Part shown: piece by piece, positions 30,328 to 39,414 of the stretch
Layout: every line of letters starts with the position of its first letter
Numbering within the stretch: position 1 is the stretch's first letter
Assembly: GCF_036067295.1 (NCBI RefSeq)
Contig: NZ_CP107954.1
Location: forward strand, 5,456,001-5,520,000
Origin: Kribbella sp. NBC_00382
Lineage (GTDB): Bacteria > Actinomycetota > Actinomycetes > Propionibacteriales > Kribbellaceae
Reading direction: 5' to 3'
Length of the DNA: 64,000 nt
The notes under the pieces: generated by a model
The model's input: only the letters and a program-made list of their open reading frames with translations
Database searches by the model: none
Told to the model about the DNA's origin: nothing
Made by a program: the position numbers and the translations under genes

Positions 30328-32968
30328 AGTTCCAGTGACCTGACGGAACGGTGAAAACGCAGTACCCGTCGACGGCGACCGGCTCACCCGCATAAGGCGC
30401 CGGTACCACCGCCACGTCACCCACCGCCTCAGCCGGCACGTGCACCTCGGCCGTAGCACCAACAGGAACCTGTACTTCGAGTTGGAACACCCTCCCAACC
30501 CGCTTCCAACTCACGGCCACCCGCCCCCGCACGGTATCGGTCCGCAACGAGGCCGAATCAACCTGCGCCCGCCCGTCAGGCCGAACCAGAATCCGCTCCC
30601 ACCCACCACCCAGATTCCGCAGCCCAGCCACGTTCTCCAGCAACCACTGCACCACCGTGCCCTGGAAGTAGTGATTGCGCGACCGGGTGTCCGTCTCCCA
30701 CATCTCCCACATCGTGTCGGCGCCGTTGTCGATCCAGTACCCCCAACTGGGATACGACCGCTGCAAGGCAACCTTCGCCGCCACGTCGGCATGACCAAAA
30801 GCGGTGAGCACAGGCAGCAGTACGCCGACCCCGAGACACCCCGTGTTGAGATGGAACCCCCGCGCCTCGATGTCCGCCACCAGATTCGCCACCACCGAGG
30901 GAACCAGCTCATCGGGCACCATCCCGAAAGCCAGCGGGGCCGCATTGGACGTCTGCCGATAATCCGGATCCTCTGAGCTCCGGTAGACCCCATCCGAGCG
31001 GTCGAGAAATGCCCTGTTCAGTCCATCGGCCAACTCGCCGGCGGCCTTGCGCAACCGATCGACCTCGGCCGACTTGCCCAGCAACTCAGCGATCTCGGCG
31101 ACGGCAAGGACAGCGCGATACAAGTACGCAGTACCGGTTAGCCGCCGGTCCTCGGGGGGCGGGCCGTCCTGGTAGCCGGGCGGGAGCCAGTCGCCGAGGA
31201 CGCTCAGCGACAGCCCGTCGGACACTCGATCGAGTTCGTAGTCGACGTAGCGGAGTACGGCGTCCCAGTGGTCGGCCAGCAAGCGCTCGTCGCCGTACCA
31301 GCGGTGCATCTCGCGCAGGATGAACGGATAGACCGTCGACCATTCGGTGGCGGGGGAGAGTTCGGTGTAGCCCCAGTCACCCGTCGGCACGATGACCGGC
31401 AGCCGGCTAGTCGAATCCTGGCTCTCGCGCAGATCGCCGAGCCACTTGGTGAAGAAGCGCGCCATCCCGAGCGTGCCGGCCATCGTCGGCGCACCGACCT
31501 GGGCGTCGCCGGTCCAGCCGTTCTTCTCCATCTTCGGGGTGTCGGTCGGGATGCCGTGCAGGTTGTTCAGCACGGTCCGCCGCATCGCCTGCTCGAGTTG
31601 CTCGTAGAGCGGCTGGCTCGCACTGAAGCGACTGACCGACGGTACGTCTGAGTGCACCACCCGCATCGTCACCGAGTCGCGAGTCGGCGAGCCCGGGAAG
31701 CCTTCGAGCTGCACGTACCGGAAACCCTTGTACGAGAAGCGCGGCTCCCACTCCTCGACTCCGTTGCCCGAGGCAATGTATTCGTCCCGCTGGAAGCGGT
31801 CCTTCTTCACGTGCTGGTTCTCCGCGAAAACGGTGCCATCGGCAAGCAACCACTCGCCGTGCGTGAGGCTGATCGTTGTACCGGCCGGCGCGGTCACCCG
31901 CAGCTTGGTCCACCCGGCGGTCGTCCGCCCGAAGTCCGCGATCCATACCCCCGGCTTCGGCTGCGCAAACGAGACCGGCGCGACGTCCTCGATCACCCGG
32001 ATCGGCTCATGCTCCTGAGCCCGTACCTGACCACGCGGCCCTGGTACTACGAGAGCCGCGGTCCATCCCGAGTCGTCGAAACCGGCCGCGTCCCACCCCG
32101 CCGGGTGCAGCCGCGCGTCATAGGTCTCGCCGGAGAACAACGAGTCCGACCGAGTCGGCCCGTCCGTCACCCGCCAGGCGTCATCCGTGACGATTTCGGT
32201 CACATGGCCGTCGGGGTGCTCGATCACCAACCGCGCGAGCAGTCGCGGCTCAGCGGTCCACGGCGTCTGGTGCCAGCGCCAGACGTTCGGCGTGGACATC
32301 CCGAAGAAGCCGCGCCCGAGCTCACCACCGAGCACGTTGTCGCCGGACCGCAGCAGCTCAGTCACGTCGTACGCGACCGACAGCACGGTGTCCTCATAGT
32401 CGGTGAACCCAGGATCGAGCACCGAGTCGCCGACGCGCTGCCCATTGATCCGCAGCTCCTGATAAGCCAGCCCGCTGGCATAAAGCCGCGCCCGCTCGAC
32501 AGCCCCATCCAGCGCAAACGCCCGCCGCAGCAAAGGCGCCGGCACATCCTCATCCCGTACTTCGGAATCCCGCGCGCCGATCCACTGCGCCCCACCGAAC
32601 CCCTCGTCGAGCAGCCCCGTCTCGAACCAGCTCGCCGTACTCCAGCGCCCCACCCGCTCCAGCCCGTCCCACAACCGGACGGCCCAGTGATAACGAGTCC
32701 GCGGCGCCAACGCCGGCCCGTCGTACTGAACGCCGAAGCTCTTTGCGGAGACAACCTGCCCGGAGTCCCACACGTCGGCGGTCTCCGGCGTAAGCAGCTC
32801 AGGTGTCGAGGCGACCAGCACCTGGTAGGCCGATTGCGTCGCGCCATACCCCGGCGCGGTCGCGATCCACCCCAACCGGGGCCGCCTGACGTCAGTACCG
32901 AGCGGGCGGTCGGCGTACTCGGTGGTGAGCTTGTCCGCGGTCAACGGTCCACCAGGGGTCCAGCTCAT
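30308..32968 (-). CDS. Alpha-L-rhamnosidase, GH78
   Basis: An 886-aa enzyme with the multidomain GH78 plan: N-terminal fibronectin-like and rhamnosidase N domains (ending LYASGLAYQELRINGQRVGD), a middle beta domain, and an (alpha/alpha)6 catalytic domain. The catalytic domain has GIPTDTPKMEKNGWTGDAQV around residue 490, where the acidic catalytic residues sit, and GDWGYTELSPATEWS. A C-terminal beta-sandwich follows (GRVAVSWKRVGRVFQLEVQV). No signal peptide is present, so it cleaves rhamnosyl glycosides after uptake. ATG with GGAG upstream. No transporter is adjacent in this window. Confidence 0.93.
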   Translation of the reverse strand: MSWTPGGPLTADKLTTEYADRPLGTDVRRPRLGWIATAPGYGATQSAYQVLVASTPELLTPETADVWDSGQVVSAKSFGVQYDGPALAPRTRYHWAVRLWDGLERVGRWSTASWFETGLLDEGFGGAQWIGARDSEVRDEDVPAPLLRRAFALDGAVERARLYASGLAYQELRINGQRVGDSVLDPGFTDYEDTVLSVAYDVTELLRSGDNVLGGELGRGFFGMSTPNVWRWHQTPWTAEPRLLARLVIEHPDGHVTEIVTDDAWRVTDGPTRSDSLFSGETYDARLHPAGWDAAGFDDSGWTAALVVPGPRGQVRAQEHEPIRVIEDVAPVSFAQPKPGVWIADFGRTTAGWTKLRVTAPAGTTISLTHGEWLLADGTVFAENQHVKKDRFQRDEYIASGNGVEEWEPRFSYKGFRYVQLEGFPGSPTRDSVTMRVVHSDVPSVSRFSASQPLYEQLEQAMRRTVLNNLHGIPTDTPKMEKNGWTGDAQVGAPTMAGTLGMARFFTKWLGDLRESQDSTSRLPVIVPTGDWGYTELSPATEWSTVYPFILREMHRWYGDERLLADHWDAVLRYVDYELDRVSDGLSLSVLGDWLPPGYQDGPPPEDRRLTGTAYLYRAVLAVAEIAELLGKSAEVDRLRKAAGELADGLNRAFLDRSDGVYRSSEDPDYRQTSNAAPLAFGMVPDELVPSVVANLVADIEARGFHLNTGCLGVGVLLPVLTAFGHADVAAKVALQRSYPSWGYWIDNGADTMWEMWETDTRSRNHYFQGTVVQWLLENVAGLRNLGGGWERILVRPDGRAQVDSASLRTDTVRGRVAVSWKRVGRVFQLEVQVPVGATAEVHVPAEAVGDVAVVPAPYAGEPVAVDGYCVFTVPSGHWNFTSRTS

Positions 32969-33006
32969 CAGGCAAGCTCCTCACACGGCCGGGTTGGTCC
33001 CGGAGG

Positions 33007-33036
33007 ACCGTATGCACCCCTCCGACACCTGAGCAA
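33007..33036 (-). promoter_or_regulatory. Promoter of the rhamnosidase gene
   Basis: On the minus strand, TTGCTC (33036-33031) is followed by an 18-nt spacer and TACGGT (33012-33007), about 40 nt before the rhamnosidase ATG. Confidence 0.4.
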
Positions 33037-33060
33037 CCACCATGTCCTGATCTGGACAGT

Positions 33061-33798
33061 TCACGACCGAGGCGTGAGAGCCAAGGCCCAGAGCCGGTCG
33101 GGGACGAAGCGGGAGATACGCATCAGGAGTGACATCTGCCACGGGAAGACGATCCGGGTGGACTGTCGCTCGATCCCGTCGGCGATCGCTCGCCCGGCCT
33201 CTTCCGCGGAGACGATGAAAGGCATCGGGAAGGTGTTGTCCGAGGTCATCTCCGTTTCGACGAAGCCGGGACAGACGGTGAGCACGTCGATCCCGTCGGG
33301 GCGGAGGCGGACCCGCAGGGCTTCGAGCAGGTTGATCTGCGCCGCCTTCGTCGCTCCGTACGCCTCCGAGCCGGGCAGCCCGCGATATCCGGCGACCGAG
33401 GAGATACCGACGATCATGCCGGCGCGCTGCTTCTTCATCCGCGGGATCAGCTCGCCCAGGCAGTTCGCCATCCCGCCGAGGTTCACCTCGAGATGCTTGT
33501 TGAACGAGTCGACGTCGAAGTCGTCGCCCATCTGCTTCCAGTAGCCGGCGCTCAGTACCGCGATGTCGATCCCGCCGAGCTCCGACGCGACGACACCGGC
33601 CGCCTGCCGAACCTCGTCGGCGTCGGTGATGTCACACGGCACGGCTGTCATCCACTCGCCGGCGACCTCTTTCAAGGCGTCTGCGCGACGCGCGGACACC
33701 GCGACCTGTGCACCCCTGAGGCACAGCTCGCGGGCCAGCGCCGCGCCGATGCCCGAAGAGGCGCCGACGACCCAGATCCTGCGGCCAGTGAGTTTCAT
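33061..33798 (-). CDS. Short-chain dehydrogenase/reductase
   Basis: A 245-aa classical SDR. Cofactor loop GASSGIG (residues ~12-18), catalytic Ser in VGISSVAGY, and Tyr-Lys in EAYGATKAAQ. It is the last gene of a four-gene lipid operon (FAD oxidoreductase, DUF1365, CFA-type methyltransferase, SDR), with 25 nt to the gene before it. This neighbourhood is conserved in many bacteria, often under light or singlet-oxygen control. The C-terminal basic segment (LLMRISRFVPDRLWALA) may touch the membrane. Confidence 0.88.
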   Translation of the reverse strand: MKLTGRRIWVVGASSGIGAALARELCLRGAQVAVSARRADALKEVAGEWMTAVPCDITDADEVRQAAGVVASELGGIDIAVLSAGYWKQMGDDFDVDSFNKHLEVNLGGMANCLGELIPRMKKQRAGMIVGISSVAGYRGLPGSEAYGATKAAQINLLEALRVRLRPDGIDVLTVCPGFVETEMTSDNTFPMPFIVSAEEAGRAIADGIERQSTRIVFPWQMSLLMRISRFVPDRLWALALTPRS

Positions 33799-33823
33799 GA
33801 GTGGTTCTTCCTCGTCGGAGCCA

Positions 33824-35053
33824 TCAGTTCTTCCTCACCAGAGCCAGTTGCGAGACCCCCAGGTACCCGGCGCGGAAACCGGCCTCGGAGTACGCCAGGT
33901 AGAACTCCCACATCCGCCGGAAGACGGCGTCGAAGCCCAGGTTCGCGACCTCGCCGGCGCGAGCGGTGAAGCGCTCCCGCCAGAGCCGGAGCGTGTGGGC
34001 GTAGGCAGGCCCGAGGTCGCGGCGATGTGCGATCTCGAGCCCGCCGGCCGCGCCCGCGACCTGCTCGATCGCGGTCAACGAGGGAATCAGGCCGCCGGGG
34101 AAGATGTACTGATGGATCCAGCCCTGGGCGTGCCTGGTGGCGAGCAAGCGGTCGTGCGGCATCGTGATCGACTGCAGCGCGAACCGTCCGCCGGGTGCCA
34201 GTAGCTGGTCGATCGTCGCGAAATACGCCGGCCAGTACTGCGCTCCGACGGCTTCGATCATCTCGACGCTGACCACCGCGTCGAACTGGCCCCGCACGTC
34301 GCGGTAGTCGCGGAGCTCGACCTCGGCGCTGACGCCGGCCTCGGCGATTCGCTTGCGGGCCAGGTCTCGTTGCTCGGCGGACAGCGTCACCGAGGTGACG
34401 GTCGCGCCGCGTTCGGCGGCCTGGATCGCGAGTTGTCCCCAGCCGGTACCGATCTCGAGGACCCGGCTGCCTTCGCGGACCCCGGCGTAGTCGAGGACGC
34501 CGTCGATCTTGCGCCGCTGCGCCGTCTCGAGGTCTTCGTTCGGGGACTCGAACCAAGCCGACGAGTAACTCATCGTCTCGTCCAGGAACGTGGCGAAGAG
34601 GTCGTTGGACAGGTCGTAGTGGCGGGCGATGTTGTTCTTGGCGCCTGCCCGGTCGTTGAGCTCGGACGACGGCATCCGCTGCTCGATCAGCTTGCGGAAG
34701 CGCTGCAGAGCCGGCGGAACGAGGTTGGTGAGGTGGTTGGCGAAGACCGTCAGCAGCTCGGCCAGGTCGGTACCGTCGGCGGCTCGCCAGTCGCCGGCCA
34801 TGTAGGCCTCGCCGAAACCGATCTTGAGATCCACGCCGATCCGGTGGAAGAAGGTGTCCGAGACGATCTCCATCACTGGAGCGCCTGCTCCACCTGCACC
34901 GAGTCGGCTGCGGTTGGGGAGTAGGACGACGAGCGGGAGGTCGCGGACCGCTCTACGCAGGATCAGCCGGGCCGCGGCGGCTCGGAGTGGGCTGTACGGG
35001 GTACGGGCGATGCCTGGCCAGCGCTCGGCGTCGACGAGGGGCAGAGAGCTCAT
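33824..35053 (-). CDS. Cyclopropane-fatty-acyl-phospholipid synthase-family methyltransferase
   Basis: A 409-aa SAM-dependent enzyme of the CFA synthase family, which adds a methyl or methylene group to unsaturated acyl chains in phospholipids. SAM motif I is SRVLEIGTGWGQLAIQAAE. The upstream FGEAYMAGDWRAAD and IARHYDLSNDLFATFLDETM blocks, and GWIHQYIFPGGLIPS near the end, are family hallmarks. ATG at 35053 (GGAG site) overlaps the DUF1365 stop by 4 nt. In this operon type the product may be a furan or branched fatty acid rather than a cyclopropane. Confidence 0.9.
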   Translation of the reverse strand: MSSLPLVDAERWPGIARTPYSPLRAAAARLILRRAVRDLPLVVLLPNRSRLGAGGAGAPVMEIVSDTFFHRIGVDLKIGFGEAYMAGDWRAADGTDLAELLTVFANHLTNLVPPALQRFRKLIEQRMPSSELNDRAGAKNNIARHYDLSNDLFATFLDETMSYSSAWFESPNEDLETAQRRKIDGVLDYAGVREGSRVLEIGTGWGQLAIQAAERGATVTSVTLSAEQRDLARKRIAEAGVSAEVELRDYRDVRGQFDAVVSVEMIEAVGAQYWPAYFATIDQLLAPGGRFALQSITMPHDRLLATRHAQGWIHQYIFPGGLIPSLTAIEQVAGAAGGLEIAHRRDLGPAYAHTLRLWRERFTARAGEVANLGFDAVFRRMWEFYLAYSEAGFRAGYLGVSQLALVRKN

Positions 35054-35817
35054 CGGACTCCTTCGGGTGGGATGTGGGGCTCGCGGTGGATCACCGGCAG
35101 GCGGCGAAGCCAGAGCACGACACCATGCATTCGGATCAGCGCCCACACCTGATAGGTGACGAAGGGTGTGAGCAGTGCCGCACTCAGCACGGTTCGCCGG
35201 GTAGCGGGGCGCGGTCGGCCGGTGAAGGCGGCAGAGAAGACCCGGCGCTCGTGCTGCACCAGGTCGATGGCTACTGAGACTCGCTCGGGGGCCAGGCGCA
35301 GCGTGACGTCGTACCGGCCGTCGACTGTGAAGAACGGCGAGACGTAGAACTCCTTGCCGAGCGTGAACCGCCCTGCGTCGTCAGGCCTCGCCAGCTGGGC
35401 GTGGCGCTCGCCGTAGGTGTTGTGGATCTCCAGCACTACGCAACGCAGCTCACCGGTGGAGGTGAGGCACCAGAAGACGCTCAGCGGGTCGAAGACGAAG
35501 CCGAACGGGCTGCGTGCGTTGGCCAGCATCAGTACGCGGTCGTCTGGGCGGAGTTGGATGCCATGGGCGGCGGTGAAGGTGGCGATGTTGTCGCGTAGGG
35601 ATGGGCCGAGGCCTAGGTGGTCCTTGGCCGAGAAGCGGCGCCGGGGGAGACGGTCGACATCTACCAGCCACTGGTACGTCCGGTAGCGGAATCGGTGGCG
35701 CAGGGGCATCCGTCGCGAGTGGCTCACATGCCCCGACACGATGGCGGGCAACTGCGGGAGACCCGGCCGCTGTTGCGAGACGCCTACAGCCGATCGCTGC
35801 TGCGACTGGCTCACCAC
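35050..35817 (-). CDS. DUF1365-domain protein
   Basis: A 255-aa protein of the DUF1365 family: GHVSHSRRMPLRHRFRYRTY near the start, ANARSPFGFVFDPLSVFWCL in the middle and KEFYVSPFFTVDGRYDVTLR after. The family is nearly always encoded between an FAD oxidoreductase and a CFA-type methyltransferase, as here. Its biochemical role in lipid modification is not settled. GTG at 35817 overlaps the FAD gene by 7 nt. The first ~25 residues (QSQQRSAVGVSQQRPGLPQ) lie outside the family core. Confidence 0.88.
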   Translation of the reverse strand: MVSQSQQRSAVGVSQQRPGLPQLPAIVSGHVSHSRRMPLRHRFRYRTYQWLVDVDRLPRRRFSAKDHLGLGPSLRDNIATFTAAHGIQLRPDDRVLMLANARSPFGFVFDPLSVFWCLTSTGELRCVVLEIHNTYGERHAQLARPDDAGRFTLGKEFYVSPFFTVDGRYDVTLRLAPERVSVAIDLVQHERRVFSAAFTGRPRPATRRTVLSAALLTPFVTYQVWALIRMHGVVLWLRRLPVIHREPHIPPEGVR

Positions 35818-37070
35818 TTGGCGCCCAAGCGCTCGGCTGCTTCGACTCCGGAGCGGCAGCCGTCTTCGTGGAAGCCCCAGCCGAGGTGTGCCCCGGCAAA
35901 CGCGAGGCGTGGGCCGCCGGCGGCGCGTAGTACGGGCGCTGCGGCTACTGACTCGGGGGTGAAGATGGGGTGGGCGTAGGTCATCTGAGCGATCACCTTG
36001 GTGGGGTCTACCCAGCCCTGCGGGTTCAGAGTGACCAGGTGCTCGTCGGGGCTCTGCAGGTCTTGCAGGCGGTTCATCCAGTAGCTGACCAGTACCTGTG
36101 GCTCGGCTGTGTGGCAGTCGCGCATGCGGTAGTTCCAGGAGGAACGGGCGTTGCGTGACTGCGGCAGTACTGCGGTGTCGGTGTGCAGCCAGGTCGGGTT
36201 GACCGAGTAGTCGAAGGCACCGAGCAGGGCCTTCTCCGCGGGCGTCGCATCGTCGAGCAGGTGGAGTGCTGTGTCGGCATGCGTGGCGACGACGACCTGG
36301 TCGAACTCCTCGGACCTGTCCGTGATCACCTCGACGGCGTCGTCGTGACGCAGTACGGCGCGGACCGGGGTCGAAGTACGGACTGCCTGGAGTCTGTTAA
36401 TGACGGCGTCGACGTAGGTGCGTGAACCGCCGGTGACCGTGCGCCACTTGGGGGAGCCGGTGACCGTGAGCATGCCGTGGTGGTCGAGGAAGCGGAACAG
36501 GTAATGCGCCGGGTAGCGCTCAGCGTCGGCCGAGCCGGACGACCAGACGCAGGCGACCAGCGGGATGGCGAAGTGCCTGATGAAGTACGGCGTGAAGTGA
36601 TGCGTGCGGAGAAAGTCGCCCCAGGTCAGCCCGTCGTCACCAGTCTCGATGACCGCCTTCGCCTCGCGGTGGAAGCGCGGTACCTCGGTGAGCATCCGCA
36701 GGAAGCGCGGATCGGCCGCGCGGCGGGGCTGGCTGAACAGCGCACGGGCACCACGACCACCGGCGTACTCGAGACCGCAGCCGTCGCAGTGCACGCTCAT
36801 GCTCATCTCGGTCGGCTGGGTCTGGATGCCGAGCTCGGCGAAGAGGCGGAGCAGGCTCGGGTAGGTGCGCTCGTTGTGCACGATGAAGCCGGTGTCGATC
36901 CGCAACATGGTGCCGGCGGAATCCTGCACGTCGTGCGTGTGGGCGTGGCCGCCGGGCCGGTCGTCGGCCTCGAAGACGGTCACGTCATGGGTCCTGCTCA
37001 GCAGGTGGGCCGCGGTCAGGCCGGAGACTCCCGAGCCCAGGACCGCGGCGGTCGGACGGTCGCCGGTCAT
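35811..37070 (-). CDS. FAD-dependent amine-oxidase-type oxidoreductase
   Basis: A 419-aa flavoprotein. The ADP-binding fold is seen in TAAVLGSGVSGLTAAHLLSR (GxGxxG) and FEADDRPGGHAHT, with a C-terminal FAD closure at RLAFAGAHLGWGFHEDGC. It belongs to the NAD(P)-binding/amine oxidase-like group that heads DUF1365-CFA operons, and may desaturate or oxidise an acyl chain. ATG at 37070 with GGGAAAGG upstream. First gene of the operon; a dyad lies 28 bp upstream. Confidence 0.88.
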   Translation of the reverse strand: MTGDRPTAAVLGSGVSGLTAAHLLSRTHDVTVFEADDRPGGHAHTHDVQDSAGTMLRIDTGFIVHNERTYPSLLRLFAELGIQTQPTEMSMSVHCDGCGLEYAGGRGARALFSQPRRAADPRFLRMLTEVPRFHREAKAVIETGDDGLTWGDFLRTHHFTPYFIRHFAIPLVACVWSSGSADAERYPAHYLFRFLDHHGMLTVTGSPKWRTVTGGSRTYVDAVINRLQAVRTSTPVRAVLRHDDAVEVITDRSEEFDQVVVATHADTALHLLDDATPAEKALLGAFDYSVNPTWLHTDTAVLPQSRNARSSWNYRMRDCHTAEPQVLVSYWMNRLQDLQSPDEHLVTLNPQGWVDPTKVIAQMTYAHPIFTPESVAAAPVLRAAGGPRLAFAGAHLGWGFHEDGCRSGVEAAERLGAKW

Positions 37071-37097
37071 ATGAAAGCCTTTCCCGCTGCATAAGTT

Positions 37098-37111
37098 CTG
37101 AACAAGTTCAG
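37098..37111. promoter_or_regulatory. Perfect dyad upstream of the FAD-DUF1365-CFA-SDR operon
   Basis: CTGAAC-AA-GTTCAG is a perfect 6+6 dyad with a 2-nt centre, 28 bp upstream of the first gene's ATG. Its place at the expected promoter suggests an operator. A convincing -35/-10 pair was not found. Confidence 0.4.
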
Positions 37112-37246
37112 TGCTCTTTCGGGAGTACTTCGGAGCGGCGGCCGGATCTGATCGGTCGAGGGGTCAATCGCTTGAAATGTCTCAGATCGTGATTTGTCGT
37201 CTCACATCGCGAAACCAGAGCCCGTTGATCGACTTTCTCCGGTTTC

Positions 37247-37342
37247 ATGGTGTGCATGCAGGTCACCGCCAACCGGCCAGCCGACGCGCTCACGCGCCGT
37301 CGGCACGTCGACCTGCTCCGCGTCGCCTCCGCAACCTGTTGA
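37247..37342 (+). CDS. Cysteine-type leader peptide upstream of ssuABC
   Basis: A 31-aa ORF (28 aa if the ATG at 37256 is used) ends in RRRHVDLLRVASATC-stop. The RRHVDL...SA-C ending is the hallmark of actinobacterial leader peptides found before sulfur-assimilation and sulfonate-transport genes. Translation through the terminal Cys codon is thought to sense charged tRNA-Cys. The ORF ends 133 nt before ssuA. No good ribosome site is visible, so the mRNA may be leaderless. Confidence 0.72.
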   Translation: MVCMQVTANRPADALTRRRHVDLLRVASATC

Positions 37343-37381
37343 CCTTCGGCGCTCTCTTCAGTGCTCTCTCTGGGCACGCCT

Positions 37382-37407
37382 GACCGCATCCGGTCGGGCC
37401 GGCTTCT
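37382..37407 (+). terminator. Possible attenuator hairpin between leader peptide and ssuA
   Basis: GACCG-catc-CGGTC (37382-37395) is followed by a GGCCGGC stretch and the pyrimidine-rich CTTCTTTCC. It could act as the conditional terminator of the leader. The stem is short, so this is tentative. Confidence 0.3.
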
Positions 37408-37475
37408 TTCCGTCCAGCCCGCTCTGAATTTCCCGCCCGCGGCCGCTCGGCCGCCCGCATCCCGAAGGTTCTCCT

Positions 37476-38555
37476 GTGAGCATCACGAGCTTCCGTCCTG
37501 CCCGTGTCCTGGCCGCTTCGGCCGCCGTCCTGTCCCTGATCGCCGCCGTCGCCGGCTGCTCCCGCGCCGACGAGGGCCAAGCTGCCCCCGCCGCCGCGTC
37601 CGACAAGGGCCCGGCGACCGAGCTGCGGCTCGGCTACTTTCCGAACGTCACCCACGCGGCCGCCCTGGTCGGCCTCGGCAAGGGGCTGTTCACCAAGGAG
37701 CTGGGCAGCACCAAGCTGGTACCGACCAAGTTCAACGCGGGCCCGGAGGCTGTCGGCGCGCTGCTCGGCGGTTCGCTGGACGCGTCCTTCATCGGTTCCG
37801 GCCCGGCCATCAACGCCTACGCGAAGTCGAACGGCGAAGCCGTCCGGCTGATCGCCGGTACGACGTCCGGCGGGGCCCAGCTGGTCGTCAAGCCGACGAT
37901 CACCAAGCCGGAAGACCTGGTCGGCAAGACCATCGTCACGCCGCAGCTGGGCAACACCCAGGACGTGTCGCTGAAGAAGTGGCTGGCCGAGAAGGACCTG
38001 ACCACGAAGGTCAAGGTCACCAACCTGGAGAACGCGCAGACGCTGGACGCCTTCAAGAAGGGCGATGTGGACGCCGCCTGGCTGCCGGAGCCCTGGTCGT
38101 CGCGGCTGGTCCTCGACGCCGGCGCGAAGGTGCTGCTCGACGAGGCGTCGCTGTGGCCGGACGGCAAGTTCCCGACCACGGTGCTGATCGTCCGTACCCA
38201 GTTCCTGCAGGAGCACCCGGAGTCGGTCAAGCAGTTGCTGACCGGTCTGGTCGCGGCGATCGACTTCACCAACTCGGATAAGACCGCGGCCAAGACCGAG
38301 GTCAACAAGCAGCTGCTCGACCTGACCGGCAAGGCGCTGAAGCCGGCCGTGATCGACCGGGCCTTCGGCAACATCACCGCCACCGTGGACCCGATCGCGG
38401 CCCAGTTCCCGCAGCTCGCGAAGGACCAGGTCACGGCCGGCATCGCCAAGACGGCGCCGAGCGTCTCCGGGTTCGCCGACCTCGGCCCGCTGAACGACGT
38501 ACTGACCAAGGCAGGCAAGCCCGCTGTCGACGCAGCCGGGCTCGACACCAAGTAG
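37476..38555 (+). CDS. ssuA: Aliphatic sulfonate/taurine-type ABC transporter substrate-binding lipoprotein
   Basis: A 359-aa lipoprotein. The signal ends in the lipobox LIAAVAGC (Cys ~28), followed by a flexible Ala-rich linker. The mature part is an SsuA/NMT1-like receptor: ELRLGYFPNVTHAAALVGLG, AGPEAVGALLGGSLDASFIG, VTPQLGNTQDVSLKKWL and DAAWLPEPWS. It delivers alkanesulfonates to the SsuBC pump on the outer face of the membrane. GTG start with a GAAGG site. The cysteine-type leader upstream supports a sulfur role over a nitrate one. Confidence 0.85.
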   Translation: MSITSFRPARVLAASAAVLSLIAAVAGCSRADEGQAAPAAASDKGPATELRLGYFPNVTHAAALVGLGKGLFTKELGSTKLVPTKFNAGPEAVGALLGGSLDASFIGSGPAINAYAKSNGEAVRLIAGTTSGGAQLVVKPTITKPEDLVGKTIVTPQLGNTQDVSLKKWLAEKDLTTKVKVTNLENAQTLDAFKKGDVDAAWLPEPWSSRLVLDAGAKVLLDEASLWPDGKFPTTVLIVRTQFLQEHPESVKQLLTGLVAAIDFTNSDKTAAKTEVNKQLLDLTGKALKPAVIDRAFGNITATVDPIAAQFPQLAKDQVTAGIAKTAPSVSGFADLGPLNDVLTKAGKPAVDAAGLDTK

Positions 38556-38607
38556 CTCGCCCCGAAGTGCCCACAGGTACGACGGTTCCGCAACGAGGAG
38601 GCAGACG

Positions 38608-39414
38608 ATGACTGCGACAGTCGAAGCCAGCGAGACGCGCACCAGCAAGGGAGTACGGCCGGTGCGGTTTCACCAGGTCGGGAAGGCGTTCGGGCAGGGC
38701 CGCAAGTCGGTGGTCGCGCTCGACGGCGTCAACCTGGAGGTACAGGCTGGTGAGTTCGTCTGCCTGCTCGGTGCGTCCGGCTGTGGCAAGACGACGCTGC
38801 TCAACCTCGTTGCGGGGCTCGACAAGCCGACTACCGGCCGGATCGAGCTGAGCTCGTCGCGGCCCGCCGTTGTGTTCCAGGAGGCTGCGCTGATGCCGTG
38901 GCTGACTGCTGCGGGCAATGTCGAGTTGCCGCTGCGGATGGCGGGTGTGTCGAAGTCTGCGCGTCGTGCGAAGGCTGCTGAGCTGCTGGAGCTGGTACGG
39001 CTCGGTGGGGTCGGCGACAAGCGGCCGCACGAGCTGTCGGGTGGTATGCGGCAGCGGGTCGCGCTGGCTCGGGCACTGGCCTCTACTACCGACAACACCG
39101 GCTCTGATGCGGGCAAGCCTTCGCTGCTGTTGATGGATGAGCCGTTCTCGGCGCTGGACGCGATCACGCGCGACGTACTGCAGGGTGAGCTGCTGCGGAT
39201 CTGGCGGGCGACCGGTACTGCGATCTTGTTCGTGACGCATGACGTACGCGAGGCGGTGCGGCTCGGGCAGCGCGTCGTACTGCTGTCGTCGCGGCCTGGC
39301 CGGGTCGTCAGCGAGTGGGATGTCGACGGGCTGTCGGGTGCGGGCGAGACCGGGGCCGTCGACGAGATCAACGGCGCTCTGCGGAAGGTGATCAGCAGTC
39401 ATGCCGCAGCCTGA
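38608..39414 (+). CDS. ssuB: Sulfonate-type ABC transporter ATP-binding protein
   Basis: A 268-aa ABC ATPase: Walker A in LLGASGCGKTTLLNLVAG, signature LSGGMRQRVALARAL, Walker B in LLLMDEPFSALD, and H-loop in ILFVTHDVREAV. It powers import through the permease whose start overlaps its end by 14 nt. Strong GAGGAGG ribosome site before the ATG at 38608. The Q-loop FQEAALMPWLTA is of the nitrate/sulfonate/taurine subfamily. Confidence 0.9.
   Translation: MTATVEASETRTSKGVRPVRFHQVGKAFGQGRKSVVALDGVNLEVQAGEFVCLLGASGCGKTTLLNLVAGLDKPTTGRIELSSSRPAVVFQEAALMPWLTAAGNVELPLRMAGVSKSARRAKAAELLELVRLGGVGDKRPHELSGGMRQRVALARALASTTDNTGSDAGKPSLLLMDEPFSALDAITRDVLQGELLRIWRATGTAILFVTHDVREAVRLGQRVVLLSSRPGRVVSEWDVDGLSGAGETGAVDEINGALRKVISSHAAA

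Noticed and set aside
34540..34560. tRNA T-arm-like string (gggactcgaaccaag)
   Set aside because: It lies inside the CFA synthase coding sequence and has no acceptor stem or anticodon arm; no tRNA or rRNA was found in the window.
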